A stretch of 5,723 nucleotides of DNA from Natrialbaceae archaeon Tc-Br11_E2g1 (lineage in GTDB: Archaea > Halobacteriota > Halobacteria > Halobacteriales > Natrialbaceae). The position numbers and the translations under genes are program-made. The notes under the pieces are model-generated. The model did no database searches, was not told the DNA's origin, and saw only the letters and a program-made list of their open reading frames with translations. Shown here piece by piece: positions 1 through 5,723 of this stretch. How positions within the stretch are numbered: position 1 is the stretch's first letter; each line of letters starts with the position of its first letter. The stretch lies in contig LKNC01000185.1 of the NCBI GenBank assembly GCA_001564255.1, positions 1 through 5,723 of the forward strand, read 5' to 3'.

Positions 1-618
1 AAGAAACGGGACGGCCTGATCATGGAGTTCATGGACATTCTGGACAAAGCCCAGGACGTCCGTGGGGACCTCGCCGACGACTACGAGCAAGCCCAAAAGA
101 AGATCAACATGGCACGGGCCATGGAAGGGGACGTCGCGGTTCGGGGAGCGGCTGCCGCCCTCGAGGAACACCCCGAGATCACCACCGAGTCGAAAAACAT
201 CATGGGTGTCGTCGTCCCACAGATCGAGTCCTCCCGGGTCTCGAAGAGCCTCGGCCAGCGTGGGTACGGCGTGTTGGGGACGTCCGCCCGCATCGACGAG
301 GCCGCGGAAGCCTATGAGGACCTCCTAGAGAGCATCATCCTCGCCGCCGAAGTCGAGACGGCGATGAAGAAGATGCTCAGGGAGATCGAGACGACCAAAC
401 GCCGGGTCAACGCCCTCGAGTTCAAACTCCTGCCGGAACTCTACGAGAATCAAGAGTACATCGAGCAGAAACTCGAGGAACAGGAACGCGAGGAGATCTT
501 CCGTCTGAAAAAGATCAAAGAGAAAAAAGAACAGGAGGAAGCCAAAGAGGAGGCGGCCGAAAAAGCCGAGGACGAACCCGAACGGACCGCTGCGAGTGGC
601 GTTCCGGGCGACGACTGA
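1..618 (+). CDS. atpD: A-type (V-type) ATP synthase subunit D, 5' end missing
   Basis: This is the C-terminal 205 residues of subunit D, the long coiled-coil of the central rotor stalk of the archaeal A1Ao ATP synthase, which couples membrane ion flow to ATP synthesis in the AB head. The frame is already open at base 1 (it reads [14 protein letters not shown]), so the Met at base 22 is internal. From memory of haloarchaeal homologues, about 30 residues are missing. Family hallmarks visible are [20 protein letters not shown] in the first third, the conserved central region with SRV and RGYG, and the strongly conserved C-terminal helix with [10 protein letters not shown] and [14 protein letters not shown]. 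After that helix comes a Lys/Glu-rich stretch and an acidic, probably disordered tail ending GVPGDD. The stop is TGA. In haloarchaea atpD usually closes the atp operon, which fits the non-coding gap and convergent gene that follow. Recognition is by family motifs and is secure. Confidence 0.96.
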   Translation, partial: KKRDGLIMEFMDILDKAQDVRGDLADDYEQAQKKINMARAMEGDVAVRGAAAALEEHPEITTESKNIMGVVVPQIESSRVSKSLGQRGYGVLGTSARIDEAAEAYEDLLESIILAAEVETAMKKMLREIETTKRRVNALEFKLLPELYENQEYIEQKLEEQEREEIFRLKKIKEKKEQEEAKEEAAEKAEDEPERTAASGVPGDD

Positions 619-772
619 GACTGAGTATCGTACCGATTTCCGGTGTCCCCACATCTCGTGTGCCGGAACTGATTGCCAGCAGGCCGTGTGAACCGTCTCG
701 ATCGCCGATGGGATCGTGACCGCAGTGGGGTCGGAGTCGAAGCCGCCATAGCGTACGATGTCGTGGAACTGA

Positions 773-1036
773 TCCGAATGGGTCGGCGTCACGGGAGGTG
801 GATTCCAAGACGTCGCTGACGCCTACAATCGACTCGAGCCGTTCGAGACTCCGTTGGGACTCGGAGAGAACGAGTTCGTCGACCGGATCCCGTTTGTGTC
901 GTGGGCCATCGTCGAGACACGCGGGGATGGGGTGTCGCTGGACGACCGTCCCGAGGATGGACCGACGGGAGTTCGGGGACGACAGGTAAACTGTCCCACA
1001 ATATTCAGTAATACTGGGAAAAGCCACCGATTTTGA
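773..1036 (+). pseudogene. Possible gene remnant: coding-like frame without a good start codon
   Basis: The frame is open from just after a TGA at 770 to a TGA at 1034-1036. Its middle reads like a haloarchaeal protein (for example VADAYNRLEPFETPLG and FVDRIPFVSWAIVE). My hand count over codons from 797 to about 961 gives GC of roughly 73%, 42% and 73% at positions one, two and three, the low-second-position pattern expected of coding DNA, though third-position GC looks lower than in the intact genes here. There is no ATG in frame; only a TTG at 854 or internal GTG codons could start it. The frame just upstream is open in another phase (about 673-800, including EAAIAYDVVELIRM), so a frameshift near 770-780 could join the two. 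After about 983 the sequence becomes AT-rich and looks non-coding. I do not recognise the family. It could equally be a chance open frame. Confidence 0.3.
981..1016. repeat. Two small inverted repeats downstream of prf1
   Basis: GACAG-gtaaa-CTGTC (981-995) and CAGTA-a-TACTG (1006-1016) lie in an AT-rich patch. On the - strand they come about 35-70 nt after the prf1 stop, following a short T-run (CTTTTCC). They may mark the 3' end of the prf1 transcript, or be chance structure. Each stem is only 5 bp. Confidence 0.25.
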
Positions 1037-1049
1037 CGACGGGAACCGA

Positions 1050-2309
1050 TCAGACGCCGGTGGAGTACCGGAGGATGCCGGCGACGCCGCCGAAGGCGTT
1101 GTAGAGCTGTTCGCCCTTCTCGAAGTCAGTGGAGATGAACTTCGTCTCGGTGCCCCGCTGTTCGGCGATCTCGATCAGGTGGTCGATGGCGTCCTCGCGG
1201 GCGTCGTCGTCGACTTCGACCTCGGTTCCACACTCACTACAGGAGTGAGCGGACGTCGACGACCGGCGGTCGATCATCTCGTAGTCGGTGTTCGCACACT
1301 CCGGACAGTCGTAGACGACGACGTCTTTTCGGAGGTCCTCGCTGATCAGGAGTCGGTCGACCGACCCCATCATCAGGTTCCGTCGGGTCTGTTCGAAGCC
1401 GTAGGTCGCGAGGTTGCCCGCGTTGAGTTCCTCGAAGAACTCCTCCATCTGCTTTTTGTCCTTTATTACCTCGGCGTCGGCTAAGGCGTCTTCTGCGTTG
1501 TCGACGAGTTCCCGGAGGCCGGACTCGTCGGTATAGGAGACGTCGAACTTACCGATGACCTGATCTTGAATCTCGTGGTGGAGGTAATCGCCATCCAAGA
1601 ACTCGTCTTTGGTCGGTGAGGGTCCGCCGACGAGGATCCCCTCTAGGTCGTGGCGTTTGGGGACGAACAGATCGTTTGCCATCCCGGCGACCTCCTGGTA
1701 GAAGTTGTCGATGGCCTCGAGGCGCAGTCGGGCGAATCGCTGTGCGGACTGGCCGCCTTTTCGCTGTTTGCCGGGGACGAGCGAGGAGGCGGATTTGACT
1801 GGCTCGATGCGTTTGCCCTTGAGCCAGCCGACGTTCGCCTCACGGCGATCGAGGACGACCAGGCCGTAGAGGCCCTTGTCAGCGAGCATTTCCTCGAGTG
1901 GCCCGGTCAGGAAATCAGAGTCACAGTGATATCGGAACGACTCGACGGGTTGGGGTGGACTCTCCAGGACCTTCGTCACCATTTCGGTTCGGCCGCCACC
2001 GCTGTCGACGGCACCCGAGAACAGTACCAGACCGTTGTCCGGCGGATACGTGTCGTAGTAGCGCAGTCGGTCTTTGATGCTCGTCAGCGCGTCCTGGACG
2101 TTCGTCCTGGTCTGCTTGGACTTGATGTTCGCCGCCTCGCTGTGTTCTTGGGTGACGTGGGCGACGACGTCGCTGATCTGGCGGTCCTCGGGGATGTAGA
2201 TCGTGACCAGCTGCGTACCCGACCCCTCGAAGTTCTTGAGGTCCTCTATGACCTTCCGGAATTCGTATTTTTTCCGGTCTGAGGTCTCTTGTTCGCCCTT
2301 CTGGCTCAT
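1050..2309 (-). CDS. prf1: Peptide chain release factor aRF1
   Basis: This is the archaeal class I release factor, which reads all three stop codons in the ribosomal A site and triggers hydrolysis of peptidyl-tRNA. The protein has 419 residues, normal for the family. The N-terminal decoding domain carries NIKS at 61-64 and YHCDSDF (the YxCxxxF motif) at 127-133. The middle domain carries the catalytic GGQ at 185-187, within PGKQRKGGQSAQRFAR. The C-terminal domain has a zinc-ribbon-like set of four cysteines (335, 338, 357, 360) and ends in the typical FGGVAGILRY. I chose the ATG at 2309, giving MSQKGEQETSDRKKYEF, because it matches the usual haloarchaeal N-terminus. An in-frame GTG 81 nt upstream would add a non-acidic extension and would lie above the likely promoter. 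The gene is transcribed divergently from minD and converges on atpD. All key residues are present, so it should be functional. Confidence 0.97.
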   Translation of the reverse strand: MSQKGEQETSDRKKYEFRKVIEDLKNFEGSGTQLVTIYIPEDRQISDVVAHVTQEHSEAANIKSKQTRTNVQDALTSIKDRLRYYDTYPPDNGLVLFSGAVDSGGGRTEMVTKVLESPPQPVESFRYHCDSDFLTGPLEEMLADKGLYGLVVLDRREANVGWLKGKRIEPVKSASSLVPGKQRKGGQSAQRFARLRLEAIDNFYQEVAGMANDLFVPKRHDLEGILVGGPSPTKDEFLDGDYLHHEIQDQVIGKFDVSYTDESGLRELVDNAEDALADAEVIKDKKQMEEFFEELNAGNLATYGFEQTRRNLMMGSVDRLLISEDLRKDVVVYDCPECANTDYEMIDRRSSTSAHSCSECGTEVEVDDDAREDAIDHLIEIAEQRGTETKFISTDFEKGEQLYNAFGGVAGILRYSTGV

Positions 2310-2318
2310 TAGATACAA

Positions 2319-2327
2319 CGAACAGTG
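2319..2327 (-). promoter_or_regulatory. Copy 1 of motif shared by the divergent prf1/minD promoters
   Basis: On the - strand this reads CACTGTTCG, ending 9 nt before the prf1 ATG. An identical 9-mer sits on the + strand at 2411-2419, 12 nt before the minD ATG. It lies between the putative TATA element and the start codon, close to the expected transcription start. It could be an operator or a start-site element shared by the two promoters. Confidence 0.35.
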
Positions 2328-2332
2328 CTGTG

Positions 2333-2343
2333 GGTAAGTATCC
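2333..2343 (-). promoter_or_regulatory. Candidate TATA-like element for prf1
   Basis: On the - strand this reads GGATACTTACC. It is centred about 29 nt before the prf1 ATG, the spacing expected for a leaderless or very short-leader haloarchaeal transcript. No Shine-Dalgarno sequence is evident before the ATG, which also favours leaderless translation. The match to a TATA box is imperfect. Confidence 0.4.
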
Positions 2344-2392
2344 TTTGACACGACCGACAGCCTGCCGACGGACGAGTCGTGGGAGGTCACGA

Positions 2393-2398
2393 TTTAAG
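2393..2398 (+). promoter_or_regulatory. Candidate TATA box for minD
   Basis: TTTAAG within GATTTAAGTT begins 39 nt before the minD ATG. With normal archaeal TATA-to-start spacing (about 27 nt), transcription would begin near 2420-2424 and leave a leader of roughly 8-12 nt. The match to the AT-rich core used by haloarchaeal promoters is good, but it is inferred from sequence alone. Confidence 0.45.
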
Positions 2399-2407
2399 TT
2401 GTTCCCG

Positions 2408-2419
2408 GAACACTGTTCG
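2408..2419 (+). promoter_or_regulatory. Palindromic site before minD; copy 2 of shared motif
   Basis: GAACA-c-TGTTC (2408-2418) is a perfect 5-1-5 palindrome directly upstream of minD. It contains CACTGTTCG (2411-2419), the same 9-mer found in the sense orientation before prf1. Its place between the TATA box and the start codon would let a bound dimeric regulator block transcription initiation. No regulator gene is in the window to pair with it. Confidence 0.35.
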
Positions 2420-2431
2420 GATATCGATTCT

Positions 2432-3277
2432 ATGTCCCACGAGACGGTGTACGCTATCGCGAGCGGAAAGGGAGGTGTCGGGAAGACCACGGCAACGGTA
2501 AATCTCGGGACGGCACTCGCACAGGCGGGAAAACGGGTCGCCATCGTCGACGGCGATCTCGGCATGGCGAACCTCGCCGGCTTCGTCAGCCTGGATCCCG
2601 ATTCTATCACGCTTCACGACGTCCTCTCGGAGTCGGCGTCGGTCGAGTCCGCCACGTATCCACTGGCCGAAAACATCGTCGCCGTCCCTAGCGGGACCGA
2701 GTTAGACGAGTACGCGGAGACCTCGCCCGAACGGCTCCGGGAGTGTCTCGAGACCCTGCGTGAGCGCTTCGAGTACGTCCTACTCGACGTCGGTGCCGGC
2801 GTCAGCCACGAGACCGTCCTGCCACTCGGCCTCGCCGACGCCGTCGTCCTCATCACGACCCCAGAACCCGCCGCCGTCCACGACGCCGAAAAGACCCTCG
2901 AGTTGACCGATCGCGCCGGCGGGACCGTCGAGGGACTGGTCATAAACCGAACCCGTCCGGACGGCGACGGCTCCTACGAGGAGATCGCCGACCGTCTCGG
3001 GACGCCGTTGCTCGCGACGGTTCCCGACGACCCTGCCGTCCGCGAGAGCGTTTGCGCCGGCACGCCGCTGGTCGTCCACGACGCCGAGAGCCCGGCCGCG
3101 GTCGCCTACCGGCAACTCGCTGTGAAACTCGCCGGCCTCGAGATCCCCGACCCCGAACCGCCGTCGACGGACGGTGATGAGACAGAGGCCACAACTGACG
3201 ATCGCGAGGAGGAAACGAACGTCGCCTCACACGCCGACGTCTCGAGTGCCATCACCGAAGCGGAAGCGGAAAAGTAA
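2432..3277 (+). CDS. minD: MinD/ParA-type P-loop ATPase with acidic C-terminal tail
   Basis: This 281-residue protein is a SIMIBI-class ATPase of the MinD/ParA family, which dimerise on ATP and act as spatial organisers. It has the deviant Walker A KGGVGKTT at 13-20 with signature Lys13, the VDGDLGMANL segment at 39-48 (switch I acidic residues), and a Walker B region YVLLDVGAG at 115-123 with Asp119. The usual Pro of the D-x-P-A-G motif is Gly here, a variation I recall in other haloarchaeal MinD paralogues. Residues from about 237 to 281 form an acidic, Thr/Glu-rich, probably disordered tail ending in a possible short helix (SSAITEAEAEK). The basic amphipathic membrane-targeting helix of bacterial MinD is absent. 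The ATG at 2432 puts the family N-terminus (MSHETVYAIASGKGG) at the start; an upstream in-frame GTG at 2330 would add 34 unrelated residues. No MinC or MinE partner is nearby. Haloferax volcanii MinD4 positions motility and chemotaxis machinery; orthology here is plausible from context but unproven. Confidence 0.88.
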   Translation: MSHETVYAIASGKGGVGKTTATVNLGTALAQAGKRVAIVDGDLGMANLAGFVSLDPDSITLHDVLSESASVESATYPLAENIVAVPSGTELDEYAETSPERLRECLETLRERFEYVLLDVGAGVSHETVLPLGLADAVVLITTPEPAAVHDAEKTLELTDRAGGTVEGLVINRTRPDGDGSYEEIADRLGTPLLATVPDDPAVRESVCAGTPLVVHDAESPAAVAYRQLAVKLAGLEIPDPEPPSTDGDETEATTDDREEETNVASHADVSSAITEAEAEK

Positions 3278-3279
3278 CG

Positions 3280-3312
3280 GACGAATCGGGTTCGTCGCCG
3301 CCTACCAGGCGG
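3280..3312 (+). terminator. Tandem hairpins just after minD
   Basis: Two perfect stem-loops follow the minD TAA. The first is GACGAA-tcggg-TTCGTC (3280-3296). The second is CCGCCT-acc-AGGCGG (3298-3312), which a G-T pair can lengthen by one. They are separated by a single base and start 2 nt after the stop codon. Neither is followed by a T-run, so they do not look like a classical U-tract terminator; they may instead protect the mRNA 3' end. The rest of the gap to 3537 shows no gene, and a frame opening at ATG 3372 gives a non-acidic translation that runs into the next gene. Confidence 0.35.
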
Positions 3313-3502
3313 TAACCGGGAGTTGAACTGACGCGAGGTAACGTCGGATAGACCTGTCTGCGAAGGCGAGTATGTTCGAGTCGGGACCCTCGTACCGCGA
3401 GCACCGTCACCGTCGAGTACCCGTTTTCCACCCGCCAGCGCCGACTGTCACGTCAGGAAAGCGTCTCCTCGGCGGGACAGTCATCGAAAACCGGTACAGC
3501 CC

Positions 3503-3513
3503 GATTACTAATC
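3503..3513 (+). promoter_or_regulatory. Palindromic TATA-like element before the lipoprotein gene
   Basis: GATTA-c-TAATC is a perfect 5-1-5 palindrome and a clearly AT-rich patch in this GC-rich gap. Its centre is 30 nt before the ATG at 3538, the correct distance for a TATA box of a leaderless haloarchaeal transcript. A CGAAAA stretch about 13 nt upstream (3485-3490) could serve as a BRE-like element. The palindrome may be incidental. Confidence 0.4.
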
Positions 3514-3537
3514 ACGTTGGTTACCGACCCACCGTCC

Positions 3538-4056
3538 ATGGAGAGACGAACGGTCCTCCTTGGCAGTGGTGTTGCGCTCGTAACCACCCTGGCCGGCTGT
3601 ACCGGGTCCGGTGACGACGGGGACGACGATCCGGACAACAGTTCCGAAACTGGCCACGAGGGCACGGATGACGGTGGGGACGACGAACACGTCGGGGACG
3701 ACGAGCACGACGATGTCCCCGGGATGGATCCGGGGGACGTCTCCATCGACTCCGAGCACCTGAGCGTCGACGCCGTTTCTCGCGACGGCGAAACGGTCAG
3801 GATCGAGGCGACGACGAAAACGCCCGACCGGGAGAAACTCCGAGAAGAACTCACGGACGCAGCCAGCGACCTCGAGAATGCGGCACACGATTTCGAGGCG
3901 TTCAGCGCCCGAATCGACGTCGTCGAGTGGTCGCTCTACGACGACGACACCAGGGTCCTCTCGTTTTCTCTCGACGTCGAGTGGATCGAAAAGTACGTCG
4001 AGGGCGACCTCACCGAGGACGAACTCGCCGAGGAGGTCAGCCGGGCGCTCGAGTGA
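3538..4056 (+). CDS. Tat-exported lipoprotein, Asp/His-rich linker, unknown domain
   Basis: This 172-residue protein is not one I recognise as a named family. The N-terminus MERRTVLLGSGVALV has a twin-arginine motif followed by a hydrophobic stretch and a lipobox LAGC at 18-21. It should therefore be exported folded by Tat, lipidated on Cys21 and anchored on the outer face of the membrane. Residues 22-67 are a low-complexity linker of Asp, Gly, Glu and His, including two GDDEH units at 47-51 and 53-57. The four His residues among acidic ones could bind metal ions, but that is a guess. Residues 69-172 form a compact domain with predicted order strand, helix (about 96-122), strands, helix, ending TEDELAEEVSRALE. 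The ATG at 3538 was chosen over a TTG at 3517 because it places the twin Arg at residues 3-4 and matches the TATA-like spacing. It converges on argS with a 3-bp gap. Confidence 0.85.
   Translation: MERRTVLLGSGVALVTTLAGCTGSGDDGDDDPDNSSETGHEGTDDGGDDEHVGDDEHDDVPGMDPGDVSIDSEHLSVDAVSRDGETVRIEATTKTPDREKLREELTDAASDLENAAHDFEAFSARIDVVEWSLYDDDTRVLSFSLDVEWIEKYVEGDLTEDELAEEVSRALE
3676..3711 (+). repeat. 18-bp tandem duplication in the lipoprotein linker
   Basis: Two adjacent 18-bp units starting GGGGACGACGA (3676-3693 and 3694-3711) match at 16 of 18 positions and encode GDDEHV and GDDEHD. A third, unlinked copy of the same 11-base opening lies at 3619. The period is a multiple of three, so unit gain or loss would keep the reading frame and change only linker length. 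Confidence 0.7.
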
Positions 4057-4059
4057 CGG

Positions 4060-5723
4060 TTACATCGACCGCGGCGCGGCCACACCGAGAACCGCGAGCG
4101 CGTTGGCGACCGTGTGCCTCGAGGCCGCGACCAGCGCCAGTCGCGTCTCTCGGAGGGGAGAGCCGACGTCGTCGTCGAGCACCGGGCACTCCCGGTAGAA
4201 GGTGTTGAACGCCTCGGCGAACTCGCGGGTGTAGGTGGCGACCTGATGCGGTTGGAGGTCCTCGGAAGCCGATTCAACCACGCCGGGGAACCGGGCGATC
4301 GTCTCTAGGAGGGCCCGTGCGGCGGCGGTCTCGAGGTGGGTCGCATCGACGTCCCCGAGGTCGATCCCGGCCTCGAGGTCGACGCCGGCTTCCTCCAAGA
4401 TACCACAACAGCGGGCGTGGACGTACTGGACGTAGGGGGCCGACTGGGCCTCGAAGTCGAGTGCCCGGTCCCACTCGAAGGTGATCGCCTTCGTGGGCTG
4501 TTTGGAGACGACGTCGTATCGCACCGCGCCGATGCCGACCTGGTGGGCGATGCGGTCGACGTCTTCTTCGTCTAAGTCGTCGTCGCGCAGACGGTCCTCG
4601 AGGCGGGTCTCGACTTCCTCGCGGGCGCGTGAAATGGCCTCGTCGAGTAAGTCGTCGAGGTCGATGCCGGTTCCCCGGCGGGTGCTCATCTTGCCCTCGG
4701 GGAGGTTGACGTACGAATAGAGGACCTGCTCGAGGGGGTCGGTGTCGTTGCCGAGCAACTCGAGGGTCGTCCGGAGCTGGCGGGCCTGGAGTTTGTGGTC
4801 CTCACCGAGGACGGTCACCGCTCGATCGTACTCCTCGAACTTCCACTCGTGGTGGGCGAGGTCGCGGGTGGCATACAGCGAGGTGCCGTCGGAACGCAAG
4901 AAGACGAGGTTCTTCTCGATTCCGTGATCGGTGAGGTCGAGTTGCCAGGCGTCTTCCTCGTAGACGGCCGCCTCGAGTTCTTTGAGGCGAGCCACGAGGT
5001 CGTCGGTCGAGCCGTCGAGTATGAACCGCGTCTCCTTGACGAACTCGTCGAACTCCGCGGGCAGGCGGGCGAGACACGCTTTCATGCCACCGAGGACCTG
5101 ATCGACGACCTCGCTGACCCGTTCGTACGCCTCCTCCTCGCCCGCTTCGAGCCCCTGCATGATCGACTCAATCTCGGCTTCGGCTTTCTCGACGTCGGCC
5201 CCGGGGCCCTCCTCGAGGAAGGCGTTGCCCGTCCGGTAGTACCGGACCAGATCGTACTCCTCGCGATCACGTTCGGGTTCGCTCTCGAGGTCGTCCTCGT
5301 CGAAGGTCTCGTAGGCCCAGGTGAAGACGGCCAGCTGTCGGCCGGCGTCGTTGACGTAGTAGTGGCGGGAAACGTCGTAGCCGGCGAACTCCAAGACGTT
5401 CGCGACGGCGTCGCCGATGATGGGGTTTCGGGCACGGCCGACGTGAACCGGCCCCGTCGGGTTCGCGCTCGTGTGCTCGACGACGACCGACTCCTCGCGG
5501 TCGGGGAGGTGGCCGTAGGTCTCCGCTGTGGCGGCCTCGAGGGTTCGCTCGTAGTACGCCGAACTCGGAAGGAAGTTCAGGTACGGACCCTGGGTTTCGA
5601 CCCCGGAGACGTACGTTAGCTCGTCGACGTCGATCTCCTCGGCCACCCGGGCGGCCGCCTGTGGCGGGGCCGCGCCTAACTCGCCGGCCAGCCGGAAGGC
5701 GACGCTCGAGGCCAAGACGGCCT
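4060..5723 (-). CDS. argS: Arginyl-tRNA synthetase, 5' end missing
   Basis: This class I aminoacyl-tRNA synthetase charges tRNA-Arg with arginine in the cytosol. About 553 residues are visible. The start codon lies beyond the right edge: the frame stays open through the last bases (reading [11 protein letters not shown]), and the possible start near 5715 is a TTG, i.e. Leu inside the protein. Roughly 25-35 residues of the N-terminal tRNA-binding domain are probably missing. The HIGH motif is HVGR (bases 5434-5445), preceded by SANPTGPV. The ArgRS-typical YVNDAGRQ follows about 30 residues later, and GKMSTRRG provides the KMSKS motif (KMSTR at 4678-4692). The last 126 residues, from [10 protein letters not shown], form the all-helical DALR anticodon-binding domain, and the protein ends APRSM. 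An acidic insertion-rich stretch after the HIGH region fits salt-in adaptation. Its TAA stop is 3 bp from the stop of the converging lipoprotein gene. Confidence 0.96.
   Translation of the reverse strand, partial: AVLASSVAFRLAGELGAAPPQAAARVAEEIDVDELTYVSGVETQGPYLNFLPSSAYYERTLEAATAETYGHLPDREESVVVEHTSANPTGPVHVGRARNPIIGDAVANVLEFAGYDVSRHYYVNDAGRQLAVFTWAYETFDEDDLESEPERDREEYDLVRYYRTGNAFLEEGPGADVEKAEAEIESIMQGLEAGEEEAYERVSEVVDQVLGGMKACLARLPAEFDEFVKETRFILDGSTDDLVARLKELEAAVYEEDAWQLDLTDHGIEKNLVFLRSDGTSLYATRDLAHHEWKFEEYDRAVTVLGEDHKLQARQLRTTLELLGNDTDPLEQVLYSYVNLPEGKMSTRRGTGIDLDDLLDEAISRAREEVETRLEDRLRDDDLDEEDVDRIAHQVGIGAVRYDVVSKQPTKAITFEWDRALDFEAQSAPYVQYVHARCCGILEEAGVDLEAGIDLGDVDATHLETAAARALLETIARFPGVVESASEDLQPHQVATYTREFAEAFNTFYRECPVLDDDVGSPLRETRLALVAASRHTVANALAVLGVAAPRSM

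Larger units (their letters stand above)
619..1049. other. Intergenic region between convergent atpD and prf1
   Basis: This 431-bp stretch lies between the stop codons of two convergent genes. No intact gene with a credible start is visible on either strand. The open frames running through it on the - strand give Arg/Ser/Pro-rich translations with none of the acidic character of the neighbouring proteins. The right half contains a coding-like frame described separately (773-1036). The last 70 bp are AT-richer than the rest and contain small inverted repeats near the 3' end of prf1. No strong T-run terminator was seen for atpD. Confidence 0.6.

Noticed and set aside
515..1027. 170-residue open frame on the - strand across the atpD 3' end and the gap
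   Set aside because: The translation is Arg/Ser/Pro/His-rich with no haloarchaeal acidic bias, overlaps the secure atpD tail, and looks like an antisense shadow in GC-rich DNA.
1650..2282. 210-residue open frame on the + strand opposite prf1
   Set aside because: It lies wholly antisense to the conserved aRF1 coding sequence and is explained by codon bias on the opposite strand.
2310..2390. In-frame 27-codon N-terminal extension of aRF1 starting at GTG 2390
   Set aside because: The extension lacks the acidic character of the protein, lies over the likely prf1 promoter, and the ATG at 2309 gives the usual aRF1 N-terminus.
2330..2431. In-frame 34-codon extension of MinD starting at GTG 2330
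   Set aside because: It is Arg-rich and unlike the family, contains the likely TATA box, and the ATG at 2432 puts the Walker A motif at its normal distance from the start.
3372..3405. GTTCGAGTCGGGAC resembling a tRNA T-arm
   Set aside because: The flanking bases do not form a 5-bp T-stem, and no acceptor stem or anticodon arm could be built around it.
3372..3614. 80-residue open frame on the + strand before and into the lipoprotein gene
   Set aside because: The translation is basic and His/Pro/Arg-rich, and the frame overlaps the lipoprotein signal-peptide region out of phase and runs through its promoter.
4795..5619. 274-residue open frame on the + strand opposite argS
   Set aside because: It is a long antisense shadow common opposite GC-rich haloarchaeal genes. 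argS on the - strand has all its catalytic motifs, and this frame's Val/Leu/Gly-rich translation matches nothing recognisable.

Overview
This window is chromosomal DNA from a haloarchaeon (class Halobacteria). The DNA is GC-rich with strong G/C preference at third codon positions. The proteins are rich in Asp and Glu. The secreted lipoprotein has a twin-arginine signal, the usual export route in these organisms, and the housekeeping genes are archaeal in type: A-type ATP synthase, aRF1 and archaeal-style ArgRS. I cannot name the genus from the sequence.

Layout from left to right. (1) The 3' part of atpD, the central-stalk subunit D of the A-type ATP synthase, enters from the left edge on the + strand. 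(2) A 431-bp gap follows. It holds no convincing intact gene, but positions 773-1036 contain a coding-like open frame with no good start, possibly a gene remnant. (3) prf1, encoding peptide chain release factor aRF1, lies on the - strand with all diagnostic motifs. (4) A 122-bp divergent promoter region separates prf1 from (5) a MinD-type P-loop ATPase on the + strand. (6) A 260-bp gap contains two hairpins just after minD and a palindromic TATA-like element before (7) a small Tat-exported lipoprotein with an Asp/His-rich linker and an unrecognised C-terminal domain. (8) argS, encoding arginyl-tRNA synthetase, lies on the - strand, ends only 3 bp from the lipoprotein stop, and runs off the right edge.

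The genes do not form one operon. atpD and prf1 converge, prf1 and minD diverge, and the lipoprotein and argS converge. Most are housekeeping: energy conversion, translation termination and tRNA charging. The two with open biology are the MinD ATPase, probably a cell-pole or positioning protein by analogy with studied haloarchaeal MinD homologues, and the lipoprotein.

No mobile element, CRISPR array, rRNA or tRNA was seen. The most notable non-coding observation is a 9-bp motif, CACTGTTCG, found once in front of each divergent gene, in the sense orientation of that gene and 9 or 12 nt before its start codon. I saw no clear sign of a wholly new multi-gene system here.
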